From positions 1 through 26,904 of the forward strand of contig JAISBR010000071.1 in assembly GCA_031266095.1 (NCBI GenBank): a DNA stretch of 26,904 bases, in the 5' to 3' direction. The position numbers and the translations under genes were made by a program. Each line of letters starts with the position of its first letter. Position 1 is the stretch's first letter. The notes under the pieces are model-generated. The model was not told the origin of the DNA, made no database searches, and was given only the letters and a program-made list of their open reading frames with translations. Source of the stretch: Treponema sp. (GTDB taxonomy: Bacteria; Spirochaetota; Spirochaetia; Treponematales; Breznakiellaceae). Shown here piece after piece: positions 15,488 through 22,369 of the stretch.

Positions 15488-16673
15488 CAAAATCCCTTCC
15501 AATGATCAGCGTAAAATCTGACCGGTATTCAAAATTCCGTATATTGAAATCCCCCTCGATATTTTCCGTAATGGGAGTTTCAAAGCGGATATTCCCGCAC
15601 CGGATTATTCCGGCAAAGGTCTCCACTATATCCTCCTGGCCTGAACGGTCGGTGATTTCGGTCTTTTCATAATTGGCGTGATCCGCGTTACCGATAGAAA
15701 TCACGTCATAGCCAAAACCCCGCAGCAGTTCCGCAGTCCTTCCCGCCAGACCATTCACTGCGGTCCCGTTCAGAACCTCCACGGTAAAGACCCGTTCACT
15801 CAAGGCGCCCTCGGCCTGCCGGGTAAGGGTACCCAGGGTCTGGCGCACAATCTCCTTTACCAGGCTTCCATCATAGAAGGGTATAAGCAGCATCCGGCCC
15901 GATACCTCCCGCAAATTGCCCCCCACGGACTGGATATTGGTACGTTCCGTGTCTATACCGGCGAATTCGTCAAAGAGGTGGATTCTGGTACGCTGGTTCA
16001 TATCAGTATGGAGGAAAGACTGGTATATCCTGGCCAGCGCGGGATTTTTTATCGTCTCGTTCATCTCCCCCTGACGCTTTAACAGCCCCAGGAAGAAACG
16101 CTGCCGTCGGAATACCGCCATGTCCCGGTCCTCATCGGAGGTTTCGTACCGTACATACATAATGGCCTTATCCCCGTCCAAGCGGGTTACGCCGGATGGG
16201 AACAGAACAAGCTCATCTCCGTGAATTTCCACCAGAGAGGGAATGAACAGTTCCACTCCCTCAAGCAGATCCACCACCTTACCGAGATTTTCCATGGTAA
16301 GGACTACGGAAAAACTGATGTCTATTCCCAGGAGGTCCTCGATCTCGCTTTCAAATCCGGAGATCCTGCCGGGGGCGTAGACCGTGTCGATACGGTCAAC
16401 CCGGTTGATCCTGGAGATTAACAGCCCCAACTCTCCGGGAATGTCGAAAACAGCCGCCCGCCTGGTGGCCGAGTAGTACATCAGTACATAGGTACTGAGC
16501 GGTTTTTGATTCTGCTCAATGACAAAAAGTACATTGATCACCCTGTCGCCTGAAAGGGCTTCCCCCACCGGATCGCCGCGCAGAGTATAGACCGCGGCAA
16601 AAATACCTGTCGCCAGGAGCAGCACAATGGCGGCCAGCAAAAACGCACTGTAGTCATTTTTTTTTCTTCTCAA
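15462..16673 (-). CDS. LytR-CpsA-Psr (LCP) family protein with LytR C-terminal domain
   Basis: 403 residues from TTG 16673, preceded by GAGGAA overlapping the stop of nadD-yqeK. One N-terminal transmembrane segment (about 10-30) is followed by an extracytoplasmic LCP domain (about 45-250). This includes the TVYAPGR region, the GVELFIPS stretch and the Arg-rich DEDRDMAVFRRQRFF motif that binds the lipid pyrophosphate in this family. A LytR_C domain follows (about 290-395), starting VEVLNGTAVNGLAGRTAELL. LCP enzymes transfer glycopolymers from lipid carriers to the cell envelope; the acceptor in a spirochaete is not established. A run of nine A lies within codons 3-6. The neighbours nadD-yqeK and rsfS match the widespread nadD-yqeK-(lytR)-rsfS order. 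Confidence 0.88.
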   Translation of the reverse strand: MRRKKNDYSAFLLAAIVLLLATGIFAAVYTLRGDPVGEALSGDRVINVLFVIEQNQKPLSTYVLMYYSATRRAAVFDIPGELGLLISRINRVDRIDTVYAPGRISGFESEIEDLLGIDISFSVVLTMENLGKVVDLLEGVELFIPSLVEIHGDELVLFPSGVTRLDGDKAIMYVRYETSDEDRDMAVFRRQRFFLGLLKRQGEMNETIKNPALARIYQSFLHTDMNQRTRIHLFDEFAGIDTERTNIQSVGGNLREVSGRMLLIPFYDGSLVKEIVRQTLGTLTRQAEGALSERVFTVEVLNGTAVNGLAGRTAELLRGFGYDVISIGNADHANYEKTEITDRSGQEDIVETFAGIIRCGNIRFETPITENIEGDFNIRNFEYRSDFTLIIGRDFDGRYVTGN

Positions 16674-16684
16674 CTGAATTTTCC

Positions 16685-17872
16685 TCAGGGTTTTGAAACC
16701 GGTTCCCTCATTTTCTCAAGGAGGCGGAAAGTTTCCTCAGACAGTTCCAGTTTTCTGGAGCGCAGCCAGGAAACGGTTTGGTTCAACACCGCAAGCAGCA
16801 GCCGGTCCAGCGGCTCATCCGTGTAACACATTTTTCTGAGCATGGGATCGGTCTTTTCCCGGGATACCTCGACCTTGTCGGCGATATACACCACTTTTGC
16901 CAAAGGGCCCATATCGGCACCGCCCTCGGTATGAAGCGCCACCGCTTCCAGCACATCCTTATTATGTATTTCAAAACGCTCTCTGAGCAATACCGCCGCC
17001 GCCCTGCCGTGAAGCAGGGTGGGCTTTTTCTTTTCCAGCTTTGATATGACCTTGCCGTCAGACTTTGCCAGTTTCAGCAGGGTTTCCTCGTCCAGAGTCT
17101 TACCGAAATCGTGAGCAATTCCCGCCAGGTACCCCAAAGCCGGGTCCAACCCGAAGCGGCGGCAGAGATCCCAGGCCAGAAGGGCGGTGTTTCGGGAATG
17201 GAGAAAACGCTCAAGGGAGACTTTTTCCCGAACGGCTCTCTCCATTCGGAGAATGGTCTTCCTGTTGAGGTCCCCGGCCGGCTGGCGTTCCCCGGAAAAA
17301 CCGTATAAACCCCGCTCCTCAATAATGGTCCTGGCCGCCGAGGGTACCAGGTAACGCCAGGCGCCTCTGTTCTCAATCCGTTCCCGAACTATGGCGGAAG
17401 AGATTTCCAGCACTTCGTTGGTGATCCGGCTATGGGGAAACGGGTAATGTATTTCCCCGGAACCCAGGCGGCGGGCAATGACGACATCCGCAAGATCGAG
17501 AATCTCATCGCTCTTATGCCACCGGGGAAAATCCGCAGCCAGGTCCTCGCCGATAATAAGGCCCGGTTTCCCCTCGGGTACATAACGCCGGATAATATCT
17601 TTGAGACTATCTACGGTGTAGGAAACCCCCCCCCGCCGGATTTCGCAGTCATCAACGGTCAGCCGGGGATCGCCGGCGATAGACGCGGCCAGCATTTCCA
17701 ACCGGTCCCGGGCGCCGTTTTCCATACCGGTGACGGCAAGTTTGAAGGGGGACCGGTACGCGGGGATCAGCGCCACCCGGTCATAGCACAGCGTCGACAA
17801 GGTCGTGTCCGCCAATAAGAGATGCCCCAGATGTACGGGATTAAAACTACCCCCTAAAATCGCCAGTCTCAT
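16685..17872 (-). CDS. nadD: NadD-YqeK fusion: nicotinate-nucleotide adenylyltransferase plus HD-domain hydrolase
   Basis: 395 residues with two enzymes in one chain. Residues 1-192 are NadD: GSFNPVHLGH (8-17) and ISSAIVRERI (158-166) are the nucleotidyltransferase signatures. It converts NaMN to deamido-NAD in NAD synthesis. Residues 205-395 are a YqeK-type HD domain with all metal-ligand positions: H225, H254-D255 (AHDFGK), H288, H314 and D332. Characterised YqeK proteins hydrolyse Ap4A symmetrically to ADP. In Bacillus the two are separate adjacent genes. ATG 17872 overlaps the obg stop (ATGA). A run of nine G on the coding strand (17634-17626) lies at codons 79-83. The fusion frame is continuous and both active sites look intact. 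Confidence 0.93.
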   Translation of the reverse strand: MRLAILGGSFNPVHLGHLLLADTTLSTLCYDRVALIPAYRSPFKLAVTGMENGARDRLEMLAASIAGDPRLTVDDCEIRRGGVSYTVDSLKDIIRRYVPEGKPGLIIGEDLAADFPRWHKSDEILDLADVVIARRLGSGEIHYPFPHSRITNEVLEISSAIVRERIENRGAWRYLVPSAARTIIEERGLYGFSGERQPAGDLNRKTILRMERAVREKVSLERFLHSRNTALLAWDLCRRFGLDPALGYLAGIAHDFGKTLDEETLLKLAKSDGKVISKLEKKKPTLLHGRAAAVLLRERFEIHNKDVLEAVALHTEGGADMGPLAKVVYIADKVEVSREKTDPMLRKMCYTDEPLDRLLLAVLNQTVSWLRSRKLELSEETFRLLEKMREPVSKP

Positions 17873-18903
17873 TCTTCCAAAACCTCTTTGTTAACTTCCG
17901 GGTCCGTCAGGCGCAGCATATCCTCCGCCAGTTCCATAATCCCCTCGCCGGAAAAAACCGAAATCCCCCGAACCTGCTCTAAGGGGTACTTAGCGGTAAA
18001 CTCCGCAAGCCGCCCTCCGCTTTCAGATAAATCGGTCTTGGTACCCAGGAGGAGCCGCTTTTTTTTAATCAGATCGGGGGAAAAAGTCTCAAGTTCCCCC
18101 AGGAGTACGTCAAAAGCCGTCAGAAAATTATCATCGGAAAGATCAATAAGGAAGACCAGAGCGGCGGTACGGGAAATATGCTTGAGAAAGCGAATGCCCA
18201 AACCGGCCCCGGCTGAAGCGCCTTCAATAAGCCCCGGAATATCCGCCAGGATAATGTCCCTGCCGCCCAGCTCGTCACGGGCGGAGGCCCCCACAGTGAG
18301 TACCCCCAGATTGGGAATTTTCGTGGTAAAGGGGTAAGGCGCGATTTTCGGCCGGGCATTGGTGAAGCGGTCAAGGAGGCTCGACTTTCCCGCATTGGGG
18401 AAACCCACGAGGCCAATGTCCGCCATGATCTGCAGTTCCACCCTAAGCAGCGTCGTCTTGCCGGGCTTACCCGGCAGGGCCTTGCGGGGGGCCTGGTTTA
18501 CCGCGGACTTGAAGTGGATATTCCCCCAGCCGCCGTTCCCCCCTTTGAGGAACACAAAATCCTCCTGGCTGGCACTGAAATCCCGAATCAGAGCCCCGGT
18601 CCCGGCATCACGGATCAGCGAACCCGGCGGCAGGGGGATGACTATGGCGCCGCCGTTCCTGCCGTAGCGGCCGCCGCCCTCGCCGTCCCGGCCGTTTTCA
18701 GCCTTAAAGACCCGTTTATAGCGCAGATGGGCCAGGGTACGCAGGTTACGGCGTACAGTAAACACCACGTCTCCTCCCCTGCCCCCATCTCCACCGGCCG
18801 GTCCTCCATTGGGCACAAACTTTTCCCGCCGGAAGGCTACGCAGCCGTTCCCGCCAAAACCGGAGGAAACCTCAATCAACGCTTCGTCGGCAAATTTTTC
18901 CAT
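17869..18903 (-). CDS. obg: Obg-family GTPase (ObgE/CgtA)
   Basis: 344 residues from ATG 18903, where the family start (MxxFxDEAxIxVxSG) aligns; an upstream GTG at 18912 is less likely. The glycine-rich Obg domain (1-158) is typical, with GGPAGGDGGRGGD. The G domain has G1 GFPNAGKS (167-174), G3 DIPGL and a G4 of TKTD instead of the usual NKxD. No C-terminal OCT domain is present. Obg binds the 50S subunit late in assembly and responds to ppGpp. It is followed by nadD-yqeK with a 4-base overlap and preceded by the DAG-kinase-like gene. Spirochaete rpmA/rplU, often next to obg, are not in the window. Confidence 0.95.
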   Translation of the reverse strand: MEKFADEALIEVSSGFGGNGCVAFRREKFVPNGGPAGGDGGRGGDVVFTVRRNLRTLAHLRYKRVFKAENGRDGEGGGRYGRNGGAIVIPLPPGSLIRDAGTGALIRDFSASQEDFVFLKGGNGGWGNIHFKSAVNQAPRKALPGKPGKTTLLRVELQIMADIGLVGFPNAGKSSLLDRFTNARPKIAPYPFTTKIPNLGVLTVGASARDELGGRDIILADIPGLIEGASAGAGLGIRFLKHISRTAALVFLIDLSDDNFLTAFDVLLGELETFSPDLIKKKRLLLGTKTDLSESGGRLAEFTAKYPLEQVRGISVFSGEGIMELAEDMLRLTDPEVNKEVLEE

Positions 18904-18918
18904 TGGCCACACAGTCCA

Positions 18919-20052
18919 TCAAAGGGCGCTCAACGCGCCGTGAGGAATTATTTTGAGTATCGGAATCACGGGCGGAGTCAGCTCTATAGCGGCGGGAAAA
19001 TCTTCCTTCCGAAGCAATACGCTCTCGCCGTCTGTCTGGGCAAGGATGGGATGAACTCCGGAAAACTCCAGGCGGTGGGCGCTGAAAAGAATCGACTCAG
19101 GTTTGTCAATGTGCGTCCCGGTACTGAACAGCTTTTTAAGGGCCACCTTGCGCAGTAACGGCATCTGCCTGAGTATGCAGACATTGCGATCATCAGGAAG
19201 GATTTTCTGGTGGGAACCATAGGTTCTGTGTCCTGAAGCACCCATTGCCATGAGCAGCACCTTTTCCCTGAAGGAACGAAGTTCCCGCTGTTGTTCGTCC
19301 AGGACACGGACATCAAGAAAATCCACCTTGTACAGCCGATCATAGAGCAGGGCGGCGATATCTACCCAGAGTTTATAAGAATCGCCGGGAAACTTTTCTT
19401 TCATCTTGTTGGTCATGTGGGTAACGAACGCGTCAAGACCTGCGGAAAGGATGTTGAAGGCGAGAAAGGGACCTTTTGACTGAGCCGGACCACCGGGGGC
19501 GGTCAGCAGCCGTAGCGCCGGGGCAAATTCAATATGTACCGGCTTAACCAGGAGATCAAGGGCGCCGGTCAGTTCGGCGCTGTCGGCGCCGTCATTGCCG
19601 GTTCCCATAGGCAGGCGCAGTACCGCCGCGTTGGCAAGGAAAGATGCGGGGCTCTGGTACATGGAAGATAACACCTCAAGGTTCGTTCCGTCGCCGCCGG
19701 CGGTAATGATAAGGTAAAAAGGTCCGGCATTTTTGCCCGCTTCCTCAATGAAGGCCCGGGTAATTTTCGAGGCCACCCCCGGCCCGCTGGTGGTAACCAG
19801 AGCGGAAGCGGCGGGTGAGGCGCCAAAATCTTTCGCCGTCTCCGACGGGACGGCTTCCCGGAGAGGATTCGCCTGAACTTTTTTCCGGTGCGCTTCCAAT
19901 ACCCTGTGATGCTCCTTCCAGCGGGCTTTGATCGTAAATCCACCGGCGGTAGGATTTGCGATAACAATCCACCGCAGCGGCCGTCCTGGCGCGACACAGG
20001 AACGGGAGCAGATTTCGGCTAACGATTGGAAAAAAAACTCCATATCCATCAT
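18919..20052 (-). CDS. Diacylglycerol/sphingoid-base kinase family protein
   Basis: 377 residues. The DAGK catalytic domain is recognised by NPTAGG (33-38), GGDGT (119-123) and PMGTGND (148-154), followed by the beta-rich C-terminal half with NILSAGLDAFVTH and SGHRTYGSHQKILPDD. Members phosphorylate lipid alcohols such as diacylglycerol with ATP; the lipid here is unknown. No transmembrane segment is visible, so it is likely a peripheral cytosolic enzyme. ATG 20052 directly follows the TGA of the HAD gene, with AGAGGTGA as ribosome-binding site. Another ATG two codons in is possible. Its place in an operon with PRPP and NAD genes gives no direct clue to its substrate. Confidence 0.8.
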   Translation of the reverse strand: MMDMEFFFQSLAEICSRSCVAPGRPLRWIVIANPTAGGFTIKARWKEHHRVLEAHRKKVQANPLREAVPSETAKDFGASPAASALVTTSGPGVASKITRAFIEEAGKNAGPFYLIITAGGDGTNLEVLSSMYQSPASFLANAAVLRLPMGTGNDGADSAELTGALDLLVKPVHIEFAPALRLLTAPGGPAQSKGPFLAFNILSAGLDAFVTHMTNKMKEKFPGDSYKLWVDIAALLYDRLYKVDFLDVRVLDEQQRELRSFREKVLLMAMGASGHRTYGSHQKILPDDRNVCILRQMPLLRKVALKKLFSTGTHIDKPESILFSAHRLEFSGVHPILAQTDGESVLLRKEDFPAAIELTPPVIPILKIIPHGALSAL

Positions 20053-20703
20053 TCACCTCTTTCCAAACAGATCCGGCAATTTATACACATCCTCAACCCC
20101 GTCAACCAAAATGCCGCCCATGCCGAGTTCCAGGGGGAGGACGATGTCAATATCGTAGCGATCCCCTACGGACACACAGGAAGCGGGCGCGGCGCCACAC
20201 AGTTCAGCCGCCTTACGGAACGGCGCCGCATGAGGCTTGGAAACGCCACAGGTATCAAGGCCCACAATCGCCCCGAATATCCCGGCCACCCCCAGGGCGG
20301 AGAGAGTCCTCACGGCGATAGATACGGGGTTATTGGTAACCACGGCCAAGCTAAACCGGGCTGCGAGATCTTCAAGAACCACGCAGAGCCGCCGGTTCTC
20401 CGAGAGATATCGTTCCGGCTGGTACAACTCTTCCCGCCAGCGGACGCTTTCCTCAATGGAAACCCCAAAGGTTTTAAAGACATTCCCCAGACTTAGGTTT
20501 TGCCCGTCATGTGCCGCGGCCCAGGCTTCCCGGCGGCGGGCAATTTCCCGGTTCATCTCCTCAACGGATTTTCCCATGATGAGGGCGAGCCGTTCGACGG
20601 GAAGTTCCTGCTGGATCCGCTGGTATTCCGTATGGGTGTAGAGGGTAGAATCCATATCGAAAAGTATCGCGGCGCAATGTACGGGAAGCCGGTAGGCCTT
20701 CAT
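20053..20703 (-). CDS. HAD-superfamily hydrolase (probable phosphatase, nucleotidase-like)
   Basis: 216 residues. Motif I FDMDSTLY has nucleophile Asp16 and acid/base Asp18, motif II is the Thr of VVTNN, motif III the Lys of SKPHAAPF, and motif IV GDRYDIDI. A helical cap (about 25-95) marks subfamily I, as in phosphoglycolate phosphatases and pyrimidine 5'-nucleotidases. Overlapping the 3' end of the PRPP synthetase gene (ATGA at 20703-20700) suggests a role in nucleotide or sugar-phosphate metabolism, but the substrate cannot be predicted from sequence alone. Confidence 0.85.
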   Translation of the reverse strand: MKAYRLPVHCAAILFDMDSTLYTHTEYQRIQQELPVERLALIMGKSVEEMNREIARRREAWAAAHDGQNLSLGNVFKTFGVSIEESVRWREELYQPERYLSENRRLCVVLEDLAARFSLAVVTNNPVSIAVRTLSALGVAGIFGAIVGLDTCGVSKPHAAPFRKAAELCGAAPASCVSVGDRYDIDIVLPLELGMGGILVDGVEDVYKLPDLFGKR

Positions 20704-22034
20704 GTTTCAGTCTGTTGAAAGGGCAGCTCGTGCTGGGGGCCGGCGCCCTTGGTCTCCATCAGGAGCCGGTTGATAATCTCCCGGTTATCCAGCAGACTCG
20801 AAATGGAAAGATTCTGGTGCAGCCGGGAAATAACATGGGCGAAGAGGCTCGATATATTCACACTGATGTACCATTCCCGCTTGAGTACCTCTTCCTGGTA
20901 AATTGCGTTGGTGCCGATGATACGGTAAAAAAGCCCTTCTTTATACGCCTGGTCGAAATAGGAAACAGCGTCGCCTGAAAACAGCGGCAGGCTGATGGAG
21001 CAGATAATCCGCCGCGCGCCGTTCTCCTTGAGTATTTTCATCCCCTTGATTAAGGTCCCGCCGGTACCCAACATGTCGTCGGCCATGAACACGGTCTTGT
21101 CCCGCACGTTACCCAGGAGTCGTATCTGGGAAATGTTCGTATCCGAGGCGTCTTTGGTGATCTTCGAATAATCACGTTCTTTGTAGAGCAGGGCCAGGGG
21201 TTTTTTCAAGGTCGAGGCGAAAAACTTATTCCGGTCCACCGCGCCGGTGTCCGGAGAGACCACCACAAAATCATCGTTCAGGATTCCATCCAGGCGGCAC
21301 AGAGTGCGGATAATCTGGTAACTGGCGTGGAGGTTTTCAAGCCGCATCCGGTTGAAGGCGTTCATAATGTCCCGGGAATGGATATCCAGGGTGATAACAT
21401 GATTCACCCCCAAGCCCTCAAATATTTTTCCGATCCGGCTCGCGTTAAGCCCTTCCCTACCCTTGGCCTTGTGCTGCCTGGCGTAGGGAAAATTGGGGAT
21501 AACCAGAGTCACCCGCTGAGCACCAGCCTGCCGGACCGCGTCAATAGTCACAAAAATAGTCATTATATGGTCGTTGATGGTAAGGACCTTTTTCTCCCCC
21601 CCGGAAAAGTCGACCGGATAATGGTTCTCCACATCCTGAAAAATGTAAACATCCTTGCCCCTGATGGATTCCTGAATCTCCGCTTTGATTTCACCATTGG
21701 CAAACGCAGTGAATTTGGCCGGAATTTTAAACCGGGGAACCGGGCATTGCTCCGCCTCTCCCTGCCCATGGGGACCGGAAAACACGATCTCATTGATCAG
21801 GTTGATGTGCCGCAACGCATCGTCAACACTGAAGCTGTAACGCTTGGCAAGCTCTGTCGCCATCCGTTCCCGGTTACGGCGATAGCCCTGCTTCAGACGG
21901 ACAATCACCTTACCGGCGAACACTTCACCCCCCGGACAGGCGATAATGGCGAGGTTTGCCGGATTGGAATACTTCATCAATTTCTCATATAGCACGGAAT
22001 AGACCCGGCGGTCAAGGTTGGAAGCGAAGGACAC
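20700..22034 (-). CDS. prs: Ribose-phosphate pyrophosphokinase (PRPP synthetase) with N-terminal extension
   Basis: 444 residues from GTG 22034, with GGAG seven bases upstream. Similarity to PRPP synthetases begins near residue 108 (FANGEIKAEIQESIRGKDVYIFQ) and includes NFPYARQHK (181-189), LDIHSRDI (216-223) and the PRPP loop VFMADDMLGTGGT (315-327). It makes PRPP from ribose 5-phosphate and ATP for nucleotide, NAD and amino-acid synthesis. Typical enzymes have about 310-320 residues; here an extra ~105 residues precede the first conserved block and about 20 residues are inserted around 135-155. The flexible-loop residues differ from the Bacillus type. First gene of the seven-gene minus-strand operon. 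Confidence 0.88.
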   Translation of the reverse strand: MSFASNLDRRVYSVLYEKLMKYSNPANLAIIACPGGEVFAGKVIVRLKQGYRRNRERMATELAKRYSFSVDDALRHINLINEIVFSGPHGQGEAEQCPVPRFKIPAKFTAFANGEIKAEIQESIRGKDVYIFQDVENHYPVDFSGGEKKVLTINDHIMTIFVTIDAVRQAGAQRVTLVIPNFPYARQHKAKGREGLNASRIGKIFEGLGVNHVITLDIHSRDIMNAFNRMRLENLHASYQIIRTLCRLDGILNDDFVVVSPDTGAVDRNKFFASTLKKPLALLYKERDYSKITKDASDTNISQIRLLGNVRDKTVFMADDMLGTGGTLIKGMKILKENGARRIICSISLPLFSGDAVSYFDQAYKEGLFYRIIGTNAIYQEEVLKREWYISVNISSLFAHVISRLHQNLSISSLLDNREIINRLLMETKGAGPQHELPFQQTET

Positions 22035-22369
22035 AGTAATTCTCCATAATTACCCGCCGGGCTTGTAACCGGGCTTCGCGTCATCCGGTTCGCCTCGTCT
22101 TCGCTCATCGTTTGCAGTTTGCAATACGCTTCGTTAATTAGGGGTTCTTCGCCGCTAACATGGTCAATTGGAGAAACAATGAATTGAACTTGTTTCAAAA
22201 CCCGGTTGGCAGGGGCCTTCGGTCTGATTCACACGCTCTTGTGCTTTTTCGGCCTACGGCCTGCAAAACCACAGTTTTTCAAGGGGTTATTTGGATTCGA
22301 CGTCTTTGAAAAAAAGAGTTGACCCTTTTCAGGGCCGATTGTACACTGGAATGAAACTGGAGGCGTACT
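22035..22369. other. 335-base intergenic region between divergent operons
   Basis: The region separates prs (minus) from the isomerase-like gene (plus). The right end holds the plus-strand promoter and ribosome-binding site described separately. The left ~165 bases read as a continuous minus-strand frame (TTG 22198 through to 21977, overlapping the prs start) encoding about 45 residues with protein-like codon use before the overlap, including CKLQTMSEDEANRMTRSP. It has no good ribosome-binding site and may be a dispersed repeat or a leader. I found no clear minus-strand promoter and no tRNA. Confidence 0.45.
22319..22347 (+). promoter_or_regulatory. Predicted promoter of the isomerase-dehydrogenase-MOSC-desulfurase gene group
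   Basis: TTGACC (22319-22324, 5 of 6 to consensus) and TACACT (22342-22347, 4 of 6) are separated by 17 bases. A GGAGG ribosome-binding site at 22359-22363 and the GTG start at 22370 follow at suitable distances. Confidence 0.6.

Noticed and set aside
22250..22275. GGCC-TAC-GGCC palindrome in the intergenic region as a possible terminator or operator
   Set aside because: Only a 4-bp stem, no T-run, and not positioned relative to either promoter in a meaningful way.
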